Source: Fluviibacter phosphoraccumulans_A
GTDB taxonomy: Bacteria; Pseudomonadota; Gammaproteobacteria; Burkholderiales; Rhodocyclaceae
Assembly (NCBI GenBank): GCA_036287865.1
Contig: CP126743.1
Span: forward strand, 868,001-932,000
Reading direction: 5' to 3'
Length of the DNA stretch: 64,000 bases
The notes under the pieces are model-generated. The model was not told where the DNA came from, ran no database searches, and was given only the letters and a program-made list of their open reading frames with translations. Both the position numbers and the translations under genes were made by a program. Positions within the stretch are counted from its first letter, which is position 1, and each line of letters opens with the position of its first letter. Of the stretch, positions 54,401-63,268 are shown one piece after another.

Positions 54401-55445
54401 GTCACGTTATTCCGAAGTTGTGGGCTACCCGAACCAGACCGACGAGATCCGTGTATCGCATCTGGGCAAAACAGCTTTTGCGGAGCCGCGTGTTGAACTA
54501 CAGCGTGCCTGGTCGGAAACATCGTTCCGCATCCAGTCACTGCGTGACAACCCGGCCTGTGCACAAGCTGAATACGACCGCATTCTGGATACAAGCGATC
54601 GCGGTTTGTTTGCAGCGCTATCGTTCGACCCTGCCGAGAATGTTGCTGCGCCGTTCATTAATAGCGGCGCCCGCCCATCGGTTGCCATTCTGCGTGAGCA
54701 GGGTGTTAACGGCCAGGTAGAAATGGCGGCCGCCTTTGATCGTGCCGGTTTTTCCGCGGTGGATGTGCACATGAGCGATCTGCTCACGGGCCGTGTCACG
54801 CTGGATAAATTTGCTGGCCTGGCTGCCTGCGGTGGTTTCTCCTACGGTGACGTGCTGGGCGCGGGTCAGGGCTGGGCGCGTACCATCCTGTTTAACGAAC
54901 GTCTGCGCGAAGGTTTTTCAACCTTCTTCCAACGCGGCGACAGTTTTGCATTGGGCGTTTGTAATGGTTGCCAGATGATGAGCACCTTGCAGGATCTCAT
55001 CCCGGGTGCCGATCATTGGCCACGTTTTGTGCGTAACCTGAGTGAGCAGTTCGAGGCGCGCCTGGTTATGGCCGAAGTGCCACATTCGCCATCGCTGTTT
55101 GTGGCAGGTATGCAGGGTAGCAAGCTGCCGGTAATTGTGTCTCACGGCGAAGGTCGTGCCAAGTTTGCCAAGGCCGACGATCTGGCCAAGGTGCCTGTGG
55201 CACTGCGTTACATTGATAGCCAGGGTGCCGCTACCGAGCGCTATCCGTTCAACCCGAATGGTTCGCCACAGGGTGTTGCTGGTGTTACGACGCCAGATGG
55301 CCGTTTTACCGTGATGATGCCGCACCCGGAACGCACCTTCCGTACGCTGCAGATGTCATGGTTCCCAGGTAAGTTCAATGAGGTCTGGGGTGAAGATGGC
55401 CCATGGCTACGCATGTTCCATAATGCGCGTAAGTCGCTGGGCTGA
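51498..55445 (+). CDS. purL: Phosphoribosylformylglycinamidine synthase (FGAM synthetase)
   Basis: Large single-chain enzyme of purine synthesis. N-terminal PurS-like part, ATPase/synthase domains with FAQANSEHCRHKIFNA and AVGEALTNLAA, and a C-terminal glutaminase domain with nucleophile GVCNGCQMMS and HPERTF. ATG 51498 is preferred to the TTG two codons earlier; it gives 1315 residues. Intact along its entire length, an important contrast with the broken genes in the window. A terminator follows. Confidence 0.98.
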   Translation: MSSVIALRGAAALSEFRTQRLLEKLKTAWPAINGIESNYLYLVELSAPLDAAETERLNAVLEATGAAEDLAGAFIVAPRLGTISPWSSKATDILRHCGLGNVVRVERVIRFQPLAGKKIPSAAERAPLTALLHDRMIEMVLDNAQAAHALFDHVAPRPLATVDIVSGGRPALEAANRDMGLALSDDEVEYLMNIFTEAGRNPTDVELMMFAQANSEHCRHKIFNADWIIDGVAEAKSLFGMIRDTHNKTPQGTIVAYSDNAAIMEGADVERFYPKADGAYAFSNELTHYLAKVETHNHPTAISPFPGAATGSGGEIRDEGATGRGSKPKAGLCGFTVSNLNLPDAKQPWERPASKPDRIASALDIMIEGPIGAAAFNNEFGRPNLAGYFRTYEQVVGDTVHGYHKPIMIVGGVGSIQAGQSFKQESFEPGTLFVQLGGPGMLIGLGGGAASSMASGSNQADLDFASVQRGNPEIERRAQEVIDRCWQMGADNPILSAHDVGAGGLSNAMPELAHSGGVGARFELRAIQSEDPGMSPAELWCNEAQERYVLAIAAKDIERFAALCERERCPFAVVGTATAEGQLIVSDSLFNNHAVDMSMHALLGKPPRMTRDVRHTPEQAAALDADAIELKEAAYRVMRLPSVADKSFLITIGDRSVGGLTARDQMVGPWQVPVAGVAVTAMGYNTRLGEAYAMGERTPVAVLDAPASGRMAVGEALTNLAAARVSSMADIKLSANWMAAAGAPGEDARLFDTVKAVSELCQAIDVAIPVGKDSLSMRTRWDENGKPQEVISPLSLIVTAFARVPDIAQTLTPELNRDEADSELILIDLGNGKNRLGGSALAQVFDATGDDAPDVDDPQQLKAFYAAVQSLNEDGLLLAYHDRSDGGLFAAAAEMAFASRCGVTINADILCVDSMDQDVDYDKKPGILQGHRNERLLRVLFSEELGALIQVRRSDREAVMARLRTHGLSRYSEVVGYPNQTDEIRVSHLGKTAFAEPRVELQRAWSETSFRIQSLRDNPACAQAEYDRILDTSDRGLFAALSFDPAENVAAPFINSGARPSVAILREQGVNGQVEMAAAFDRAGFSAVDVHMSDLLTGRVTLDKFAGLAACGGFSYGDVLGAGQGWARTILFNERLREGFSTFFQRGDSFALGVCNGCQMMSTLQDLIPGADHWPRFVRNLSEQFEARLVMAEVPHSPSLFVAGMQGSKLPVIVSHGEGRAKFAKADDLAKVPVALRYIDSQGAATERYPFNPNGSPQGVAGVTTPDGRFTVMMPHPERTFRTLQMSWFPGKFNEVWGEDGPWLRMFHNARKSLG

Positions 55446-55464
55446 TTGCCAGGCAGCCTAAATA

Positions 55465-55492
55465 AAAATGGGAGGCCTAGGCCTCCCATTTT
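55465..55492. terminator. Bidirectional terminator between purL and ppiC-type gene
   Basis: AAAATGGGAGGC / GCCTCCCATTTT with loop CTAG, T-rich on both strands (TTTTATT in the minus direction). Confidence 0.92.
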
Positions 55493-55511
55493 GTTTGAGC
55501 GTTGATTCAGA

Positions 55512-56315
55512 TTACTGAATCTTGGCGCTCTGGCGTTGCTTAGCGATTTGTTGCTGGAACTCTTGTTCCTGAATCGCTTGAGCCAGTTGACCCTTCACCT
55601 GGTCAAATGGTGGTGGGGTCAGTGGGCGACGATCTTCAACCAGAATGACGTGCCAGCCAAAGTCAGACTTCACGGGTTCGGTCGTGTACTTGCCCTTGCC
55701 CAGTTTGGTCATGGCATCGCCGAAAGGCTTAACAAAGTTGCTTGGTGCAGCCCAGCCCAGATCACCACCATTGTCTTTAGAGCCTGGATCGATCGAGTTC
55801 TGCTTGGCCAGCGATTCAAAGTTATCGCCGGAATTCAGTTTGCCGATCACGTCTTTAGCTTGAGCTTCGCTGGGCACCAGAATGTGACGGGTCTTGAATT
55901 CTTCTTTGCCCATGCCTGCATTGATCTGCGTGTAGGCTTGCTTCAGCTGGGCATCCGAAACGGGGTGCTTCTGTGCAAAGCTGGCCATGTAGGCGCGGAT
56001 CAGAACATTTTGTTCGGCCAGTTTCATGGCAGCCTGGATGTCCGCCTGAGAACCGATACCGGCTTTCTTGGCGTCTTGCAGAATCAGTTCGCGCTGGATC
56101 AGTTCTTCACGAACAGCGTTACGTAGCTCTGGCGTGTCTTTTGCACCTTGTGCGACACGTTCACCCACCAGCAGATTGGCTAGTGATTGTGGAATGGCGG
56201 TGCCATTTACTGTGGCCACGGCAGCTGGCGCTGCTTGTACGGCGGCTGCCGACAGAATAGAGGCAGCAATCAGGGTGGAAACTAGCGAGGTCTTGCGTAA
56301 TGCTTTCAAATTCAT
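55512..56315 (-). CDS. Periplasmic peptidyl-prolyl isomerase, parvulin type
   Basis: A 267-residue exported parvulin. A signal peptide (MNLKALRKTSLVSTLIAAS...VQA, about residues 1-29) is followed by a SurA/PrsA-like N-terminal chaperone region and one rotamase domain with FKTRHILVPSEAQAK and GDLGWAAPSNFVKPF. I chose ATG 56315 with AGGAATAA upstream; an ATG 6 codons earlier is possible. A role in outer membrane protein folding is inferred. Confidence 0.93.
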   Translation of the reverse strand: MNLKALRKTSLVSTLIAASILSAAAVQAAPAAVATVNGTAIPQSLANLLVGERVAQGAKDTPELRNAVREELIQRELILQDAKKAGIGSQADIQAAMKLAEQNVLIRAYMASFAQKHPVSDAQLKQAYTQINAGMGKEEFKTRHILVPSEAQAKDVIGKLNSGDNFESLAKQNSIDPGSKDNGGDLGWAAPSNFVKPFGDAMTKLGKGKYTTEPVKSDFGWHVILVEDRRPLTPPPFDQVKGQLAQAIQEQEFQQQIAKQRQSAKIQ

Positions 56316-56431
56316 TTTTATTCCTAGATTCATGTCATACCGCTTGCTTGAAGCGATATCTACTTGAACAGCATAATGGGTGATAGCTTTCTTGGCTAGT
56401 CTTTTTATGCTTATTAAGGCCTGCTTAAGGC

Positions 56432-56734
56432 TTAGGCTGAAAGCACCTTTCTGAAAGGTCTGACGATGACGTTGCCGTAAACGCCCGTCGCAACATAGGG
56501 ATCAGCTTTAGCCCATGTTTGGGCATTAGCCAGCGAGGCAAACTCGGCAACAATAGCGCTACCCGTAAAACCGGCCGGGCCAGGATCTGGCGAGTCAACG
56601 GCAGGGAAAGGGCCGGCCAGTACCAGGCGACCTTCGGCCTGCAGCGCCTGCAGACGAGCCACATGTTCCGGGCGGACAGCGAGCCGTTTTTCCAGCGAAT
56701 TAGGCGTGTCTTCACCAACGATCAGATAAAGCAT
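56432..56734 (-). CDS. yciI: YciI-like protein
   Basis: A 100-residue protein of the YciI family (ferredoxin-like fold). The start MLYLIVGEDTPNSLEKRL and the conserved His-Asp type core (RPEHVARLQALQAEGRLVLAGP) are clear. Biological role is unknown. Coupled to yciB: its ATG overlaps the yciB stop by 1 base. Confidence 0.92.
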   Translation of the reverse strand: MLYLIVGEDTPNSLEKRLAVRPEHVARLQALQAEGRLVLAGPFPAVDSPDPGPAGFTGSAIVAEFASLANAQTWAKADPYVATGVYGNVIVRPFRKVLSA

Positions 56735-57273
56735 TAGTGTGTTCCTTCCTTGGGGAGGTATTTGGCCACATAGAGGCCTTGAGCTAATACAAAGAGCAGC
56801 ATGAGGCCCATGTCGCCGAAGAGTTTGAAGCTAACCCAGGTATCCGTATCAAAATTGTAGGCAACCGCCAGATTGAGGCCACCCATGATGGCAAAGAAGC
56901 CAATCCACAGTGTATTCAGGCGCGACCACATGGCAGCAGGCAGATCGACCTGATGGCCCATCATGGAGCGCACCAGATTCTTATTCATGAACTGGTTGGA
57001 GACGAGAAAGACGATGGCAAATAGCCAATACAGAATGGTGGGCTTCCATTTAATGAAGGTTTCATCCTGTAACCAGATGGTGGCACCGCCAAAAACGACA
57101 ATCAGCCCGAGGCTGACCCATTGCATCGGGTCGACCTTGCGTGTTTTAAGCCAGGTCCAGCCGATCAGCGCCGCAGTCGCAACAATGGCAACCCCTGTGG
57201 CAACGTAGATGCCAGAGACCTTGAAGGCAATAAAGAACAGCAGGATGGGTAGGAGGTCAAAAAGGATTTTCAT
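56734..57273 (-). CDS. yciB: Septation/inner membrane protein YciB (IspZ)
   Basis: A 179-residue membrane protein with five or so transmembrane helices. MKILFDLLPILLFFIAFK is the family start and WMTNFK-like features are replaced by FKLFGDMGLMLLFVLAQG. Role in cell envelope integrity and septation in Shigella and E. coli. The yciB-yciI pair is a common order. It lies 8 bases after the remains of bioD. Confidence 0.93.
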   Translation of the reverse strand: MKILFDLLPILLFFIAFKVSGIYVATGVAIVATAALIGWTWLKTRKVDPMQWVSLGLIVVFGGATIWLQDETFIKWKPTILYWLFAIVFLVSNQFMNKNLVRSMMGHQVDLPAAMWSRLNTLWIGFFAIMGGLNLAVAYNFDTDTWVSFKLFGDMGLMLLFVLAQGLYVAKYLPKEGTH

Positions 57274-57281
57274 GGGAGAGA

Positions 57282-57944
57282 TTATCGCGGCAGGGAGAGA
57301 TGTGAGGCAAGCACACTGGCGCTAGCCATAGGGACGTAGGGCAGAATGCCTAGGCAAGGTGCTTTGAGTCGCTCATTCAGTGTCTGGATGTTTTCTGCCG
57401 GTGCCTGAAATGCCGGGTCGATCTGGTTACCGATCCATCCGGCAAACTGCAAGCCTTCCTGTTCAATAGCGGCAGCAGTTAGGAGTGCATGGTTAAGGCA
57501 GCCCAAACGTAGGCCAACAACCAGAATGACCGGAATATCCAGCTGCCGGATCAGCTCAGGTTGTGTGAGGGTATCGGATAGGGGGTATAGAGTCCGCCCA
57601 CGCCTTCAACCAGCAGCAGGTCTGTGCGCTCATCCGCCAGGTGAAATGTTTCAATAATGGTCGCTGCGATGATTTCAACACCTGCATGCCGTGCCGCGAT
57701 ATGTGGTGACAGGGGCTCTTTTAGCAACCAAGGGTTTATCGTGCGTTCGGGTAGTGCTACGTTGTTGGCGGCCATAAGGCGGAACGACATCTTCGTTGCG
57801 GCCGGTGGCATCTGTACCCGCAGCCACTGGCTTCAGCGCAACAGCACGCAAGCCCTCCAGATCGGCGGCGGCGAGTAGTGCGCAGGTGGCATGAGTTTTA
57901 CCGATTTCAGTGTCGGTGCCCGTGATGAAGTATGCCTGGCTCAT
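57282..57944 (-). pseudogene. bioD: Dethiobiotin synthetase gene with two frameshifts
   Basis: Three segments together encode a normal ~220-residue BioD: ITGTDTEIGKTHATCALL (P-loop; from ATG 57944), then after a +1 shift near 57775 the RLMAANNVALPER...LLLVEGVGGLYT segment, and after a -1 shift at 57583-57588 the original frame resumes with PLSDTL, LRLGCLNHALLTA and WIGNQIDP. The second change is loss of one C from a likely C6 run; the first is an extra C in TTCGCC. The first shift leads to an early stop. Homopolymer errors in sequencing cannot be excluded for this gene alone, but its neighbours carry different lesions. Confidence 0.88.
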
Positions 57945-57954
57945 GATGAGTCAC

Positions 57955-58725
57955 TTATGGTTTGCGAGCGCGAATGATGAGTACTTCGTAGCTCAGTGGC
58001 AAGCCCTGTTCGGTGCGTAACGATTCGTAGGCATTGATTAGTTGTGCGCGTGACTGACGATTGAATGGGGGCGTTGAATCTGTCGGCAGGTGGTTGGCGC
58101 CCACGCCCCGTATAGTCCGTCGTAGTGTTTTGAAGTCCGGATGCCAGGTGGTAATTTGCTGTGCCGTAAATGATTGAATCTCGAGACCGGCTGCGGTAAG
58201 TGCGTTACGAATGGTGTCGATTGGCGAACAGCGCAGCAAGTGGTCGTCGGGGTTGATGTCACAGGCATTCAGGCTACGGGCCAATTCGTTGAAGGTGCCA
58301 TCAACAAGCGTCGCCACAAAGAGATTGCCTTCGGTAGTGAGCACCCGGGCAGCTTCCTGAGCCGCTATGGCGGGGTCGCACCATTGCCAGGCAAGGCTAG
58401 AAATATAGGTATTAATGCTACTGGAAGAAATGGGTAACCGGTGTATGTCAGCCTGGATGCCAGGTATGCCGAGCGCTGCAGGTCGTTGACGCAACATGCC
58501 CGCGGCAAAATCAAGGGCAAGAAATTGGGCGCTAGGATATGTGCTGTGCAGGTGCTTGAGACAGTAACCTGTGCCGCAACCTGCATCCAGCAGCTTTCCG
58601 GAAAAGCCAGCTGCTAACTCAGTGCGCAGAAATTAACTAAGCGTTTGGGCAACTTGATGTTGTAGTGTACCAACCGCATCGTAGGATGTTGCCGCCCGGT
58701 TGAAACTTTGCTGAACGTGATTCAT
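57955..58725 (-). pseudogene. bioC: Malonyl-ACP O-methyltransferase (BioC) gene with TAA at codon 31
   Basis: A SAM methyltransferase of the biotin pathway in one frame of 256 codons: start MNHVQQSFNRAATSYDAV, motif LLDAGCGTGYCLKHL, and LIIRARKP at the end. Codon 31 is TAA (58633-58635), probably a former CAA. A second ATG at 58497 could restart, but that product lacks the SAM-binding motif. Its ATG overlaps the bioH stop by 4 bases. Confidence 0.9.
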
Positions 58726-59450
58726 AGGCGGCTAGCCAGTATCTCGGCAATCTGATCAGCATGCGTTAACGGCAATGCGTGGCTGGACTGGTCTATGGTG
58801 GTGAGCGGGGCGTTGAGGTTATCTGCCAACCACTGTGCAGCAGCTATGGGGACAACGCCATCGACAGCGCCGTGAATCAGCGTGATTGGCGGCAGGTATT
58901 CTTGTGATGCGCATGCGCCACGCAAATCGATCGTGCGCAAGAAACGAAGGCCGGAGGCAAGGCGATCAGCATCGGTATCGGCTTGCGTTTGCAAGGTCTC
59001 TGCTAATGACCGATTACGAACAGCGGCACTATCGCCATGGCGGATGAGGGAAGAAAAACGTTTGAGAAGCGCTGTTGGAATATCGGTGAGTCACTGATCA
59101 AAATCATCGAGTAAGGTTGCGGGTTGGCCGAGTTCCCAATCCGGACGATTCATAAAGCAGGGCGTGCTGCTGATCAGGGTGAGAGACTGTACCCGTTCCG
59201 GAAAGCAAAGGGCATAAGCAAGCGCGAGTTCACCACCCAGAGACCAGCCAACGAGATGTGTGGTTTCGGGCAACGTTTCGTATAGGGACTCAATTGCCGT
59301 AAGTTGTGAGATGTGGCCGCTTAAGGGTAAGGCGGGCGTTGTTATGGGCGCGGCAATCCCGCGTTGACGGAGTTGCTCCTGGACATCGCTCCAGATGCCG
59401 GGCAAAAATTCCCAGCCATGTAATAAAACGATGGGTGTATGTGGGGTCAT
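58722..59450 (-). pseudogene. bioH: Pimeloyl-ACP methyl ester carboxylesterase (BioH) gene with in-frame TGA
   Basis: Alpha/beta hydrolase of 242 codons in one frame. LLHGWEF, nucleophile elbow GWSLGG and the catalytic LIHGAVDGVVP segment (Asp) and SSHALPLTH (His) are all encoded. Codon 120 (59091-59093) is TGA after DDFDQ; TGG or CGA ancestral codons would each need one transition. ATG 59450 overlaps the bioF stop. The product would lack the catalytic Asp and His. Confidence 0.9.
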
Positions 59451-60221
59451 CGACAGGCACACCCGATGGCATGGATCAGTCCCTGGATGTATGCCGGCGT
59501 GTGTGCGGCAGACAAGGAAATTCTCAGGCGCGCCGTCCCTGCAGGAACGGTTGGCGGGCGAATCGCCGGGACCCAGTAGCCTTGGTCAAGAAGATTGCCG
59601 GCAATGGTCAGGGTCGTTGCGTTGTCACCAATGACCAATGCCTGAATGCCGGTACGAGACGGGAGTAGGGTGTAGGGCAAGTTCAATGCGCCAATCCCAG
59701 CACGGAATGCAGCAATGTTGTCGTTTAAACGTTTGCGCAGCGCATCCCCTTGAGTAATGCGCTGTAATGAAGCAAGCAGTGCACTGGCAACCATCGGACT
59801 GGCGCCTGTGGTGTAAATATAGCTACGGGCTTTTTGAGTTGGGGTGTTCGGGTAGTTTTGCATCAGCAATGCTGCCTCGGCCTTGCGGGCCTAAGACACC
59901 CAGGCCATGCGCATCATCAACGATCAGCCAGGCATCATATTGCAGAGCGAGATCGTATAGAGATTGCAGCGGTGCTTCGTCCCCATCCATGCTGAAGACG
60001 CTATCAGTAACAATAAGACGACTAGCGCCCTCAGCGACTGGAGTCGTGGCAAGCTTATGTGCTAGGTCTTCTGCATTGGCATGTTGGTAGCGCACGTGTT
60101 AGGCACGTGACCACAAGGCGCCATCGATCAGTGAGGCATGGTTGGTGCGATCAGCAAAAATGACATCATGCCGGTCTGCTAGTGCGGTGAGTACACCCAG
60201 GTTAGCGAGAAAGCCTGAAGG
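59447..60221 (-). pseudogene. bioF: Remnant of 8-amino-7-oxononanoate synthase gene (BioF)
   Basis: The N-terminal third is gone: the remnant begins at PSGFLANLGVLTAL, joined in frame to truncated bioA. It carries TAA (60099-60101) after SRA. Around 59845-59868 a second deletion with frame change joins RGSIADAKL to KARSYIYTT, removing the family segment that contains the PLP-binding lysine (usually in a T-x-G-K-A context). The C-terminal part (to GCACR) then runs in another frame. It cannot make an enzyme. Confidence 0.88.
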
Positions 60222-61241
60222 AAAAATATCCAGCGTCGCTAATGCGGCGCTGCAGGCGAGCGGATTGCCTGTGTAGGAGTGTGAGTGCAGGAAGCCACGA
60301 CGCACATCGTCATCCCAGAAGGCCTGATAAATCGAGTTTCGACTCAGCACAACGGAAAGCGGCAGATAACCACCCGTAATGCCTTTGGAGAGGCAGAGCA
60401 AATCATGGCGGATGCCAGCCTGTTCATGCGCAAAGAAGCTGCCTGTACGACCAAAGCCAACGGCGATTTCGTCGCAGATCAAATGTGCCTGATATTGATC
60501 ACACAGCGCACGCACCCGTTGCAGATAACGCGGGTGATGCATGGCCATGCCTGTGGCGCATTGAACCAGTGGTTCGATAATCACGGCAGCAATTTTGCCT
60601 TCACGTGCTACGAATAGGTTCTCCAGGGCATCGGCGGCGCGATTAGCAACATTTTCTGCAGTCTCACCTGCTTGTGCCAGTCTGGCATCGGGTGATGGCG
60701 CCAGGTGTACATGTTCGTTGCGGATAATCGGTGCGTAAGAATCCCGGAATAGCGCAATGTCAGTGACAGAAAGCGCACCCACGGTTTCACCGTGATAGCT
60801 ACCTTCCAGACAGACAAATTCCTGCTTCTGGATTTGCCCTGCGTTTTGCCAGGCATGAAAAGACATCTTGAGGGCAATTTCAGTTGCACTAGCACCATCC
60901 GAGGCAAAGAAAGCGTGACCCAGTTCGCCATTGGTTTTAGCTGATAGCCGCTCCGCTAATTCAATCGCGGGTTGGTGCGTAAAGCCGGCAAGCATCACGT
61001 GTTCCAGCCGGCTCAGTTGTTTTGAGACGGCCGCATTGATACGTGGGTTGCCATGCCCAAACAGATTGATCCACCAGGAGCTGATGGCATCAAGATAGCG
61101 TTTGCCTTCAAAATCTTCGAGCCATACGCCTTCGGCACGGGCAACCGGCACCAGCGGTAAGGTCGAGTGGTGCTTCATCTGTGTGCACGGGTGCCATACC
61201 GCAGACAGGCTTCGTTGCAGCCAGTCGTTGTTAGCGGTCAT
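60222..61241 (-). pseudogene. bioA: 3'-truncated DAPA aminotransferase gene (BioA), fused to bioF remnant
   Basis: ATG 61241 (MTANNDWLQRS) begins a normal BioA: SSWWINLFGHGNPR, FFASDGASATEIALKM, ICDEIAVGFGRTGSFFA and the Schiff-base lysine LSKGITGGYLPLS. It ends abruptly after LACSAALATLDIF (about 340 residues, with about 90 to 110 C-terminal residues missing), and the frame continues into bioF codons until TAA. The last domain of the dimer interface is therefore lost. It lies 1 base after the DUF2863 stop. Confidence 0.88.
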
Positions 61242-61242
61242 A

Positions 61243-62390
61243 TCAGTGCAGCATGCTTGGCTGGGTGGCGATTGATTCGGGCATCTCCAGATGCGCCAGT
61301 TCGCCATTGGCATTGGCGTACATCGGAGAACCGCAGTCGTCGCAGTATTCCATCGGGAATCGATGATCGTGGGAGACGATATCCGTTACGCCCAGGGTAC
61401 GAAGTACCTGTTCAATTTCTGCAGGCATGTCGCCTTGTTCATCTTCAACACCCAGTAATCTGATACTCTTCCAGGCGCTGCGCATAAAAGGGGCCAACCA
61501 CGGCGCGGAGTTTCTCCGGGGATAGATCGATGGCTTCTGACAAGAAGCGGACGCAGGCCTCAATCGAGTGTGGACGTGAGGTGCGATCAGCGACTGCACA
61601 CACTGCATGAAATGCTTCTGGCAGCAGCATGGTGATGCGGCAACCGGCAAGAAGAGGTTCGAATATCTTCTGGGTTTGTGCGGACCAGACCTGGGCAATT
61701 TCACCACGCTCATTGAGTTGCGATGCGCTATTGGCGGTGCGTGCTTCTTGCCAGCGGAATAGCGCTTCCCCGTGTGGCACCGAAATGGCGGCTATCAGGT
61801 AACGGGTGTCTGATAGAAAACGGTTGGTTTCCTCCGTGGCCTGATCATGTAATGAATGGTGCTGGTTTGCCGGTGCTGAGTGATTCGGCTAGGTTACGTG
61901 TGAGTTGTGCCAGTTGGATGAATTCACGGGGAATCTGATCGGGACCTACCAGCATGCCCAGGAGTGCGACTTCGGCATGACGGGTGAGTACAGTGCTTTT
62001 TAATGCGTCGATGAGTGCGGCTTTATCCTTAGTGGAGAGCACTGGTGCTGGAATAGCGTAGCGGGACCAGGCCAGTAACGGGCAGGCGATCAGGAGCACG
62101 TCCCGTGACTCACCTTGCATGGTGATGGTTGTCGATTCAACGGCAGACTCAATGGTGTCCATGAGCGCATCGTGCGCAATAGGCTCACCTTCGCCGAGTC
62201 GTGTGAGTACGGTATTGAGCGCCTCGTCATCCCCTGCCGAAAGCAATTGCACGACGAGCGTTTGTAAGCGTGAGTGCCAGTGGGTTCGTTCCATACGGCT
62301 ACCCGCCTGAGCGAGTCCGGTGGCCAGCCAGTTGAGCTGAGCCATTTCTCGCGACAATCGGGGGCGTGAGCCATAAGGAGGGCGTTTCAT
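61243..62390 (-). pseudogene. DUF2863 family gene with two frame disruptions
   Basis: Betaproteobacterial DUF2863 protein of unknown function. Segment one (ATG 62390, RPRLSREMAQLNWLATGLA) ends in a stop near 61845; segment two (to about 61455) is in another frame with SDTRYLIAAISVPHGEALF; segment three, with VTDIVSHDHRFPMEYCDDC, is in the third frame. The junction near 61455 also seems to lack about 20 family residues. It lies directly upstream of bioA. Recognition rests on these conserved segments. Confidence 0.8.
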
Positions 62391-62488
62391 ACGTGCGTTT
62401 TACCAAGCCTGCGTGTTGAAGCGGGTAGCTGGGAAAGAAACAGTTTGGTGCCATAATTTGGCAGCGCCCTGTTTTATGGAATAAATCG

Positions 62489-63268
62489 ATGCTGTTTTTA
62501 CTGTCTCCTGCCAAATCGCTTGATTTCGAACCTGTTTATGCCGATATTCCGCACACACAACCTCGTTTTCTGGATAAATCGGCGCCGCTGATCGATATTT
62601 TGCGGAAACAGTCGCCAGCCCAGATTGCTGAGTTAATGTCGTTGAGCGATAAGCTTTCGGTGCTCAACGTGACGCGTTACGCTGATTGGTCGCCCAAACA
62701 TGAACAGCCTGAGGCAAAGCAGGCCATTCTGGCATTTAACGGGGATGTCTATGAAGGGCTGGATGCGCCCTCTTTGAACAAGAAGCAACTGACCTATGTG
62801 CAGGATCATGTGCGTGTACTGTCTGGTCTCTATGGTGTGCTACGTCCGCTTGATTTGATGCGCCCCTGTCGGTTGGAAATGGGGACCAAACTGGCTAACC
62901 CTGCAGGTAAAGATCTTTATGCCTGGTGGCGTGAGAGCAATACGGCAACGGTGGTGGCGGATCTCAAGGCGGCTGGCGGCCCGTTGGTCAACACGGCCTC
63001 CGATGAGTATTTCAAATCAGTCGACCGCAAAGCGCTCGAAAAAGCAGGCGTGCCAGTCATTGACTGCGTCTTTGAGGATTTCAAGGACGGTAAGTTCAAG
63101 ATCATCAGCTTTTATGCCAAACGCGCGCGTGGTTTGTTTGTGCGCGCTGCTGCCGAGGGTGTCTGGAAAACCCCTGCGGATCTGCAAAAATTCGATGTTG
63201 AGGGTTATGGTTTTGTACCGGCCGCTTCGACTGAAACTAAATTAGTTTTCCGTCGACGCGTTGCCTGA
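62489..63268 (+). CDS. yaaA: Peroxide stress protein YaaA
   Basis: DUF328 DNA-binding protein that limits damage by hydrogen peroxide by lowering free iron. MLFLLSPAKSLDFEP, KHEQPEAKQAILAFNGDVY and the SDEYFKSVDRKAL segment are standard. It is 259 residues and intact, so decay does not continue past the DUF2863 gene. It overlaps the convergent PIN gene by 27 bases. Confidence 0.96.
   Translation: MLFLLSPAKSLDFEPVYADIPHTQPRFLDKSAPLIDILRKQSPAQIAELMSLSDKLSVLNVTRYADWSPKHEQPEAKQAILAFNGDVYEGLDAPSLNKKQLTYVQDHVRVLSGLYGVLRPLDLMRPCRLEMGTKLANPAGKDLYAWWRESNTATVVADLKAAGGPLVNTASDEYFKSVDRKALEKAGVPVIDCVFEDFKDGKFKIISFYAKRARGLFVRAAAEGVWKTPADLQKFDVEGYGFVPAASTETKLVFRRRVA

Noticed and set aside
55512..56315. Essential SurA
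   Set aside because: Only one parvulin domain and 267 residues; SurA has two and about 430.
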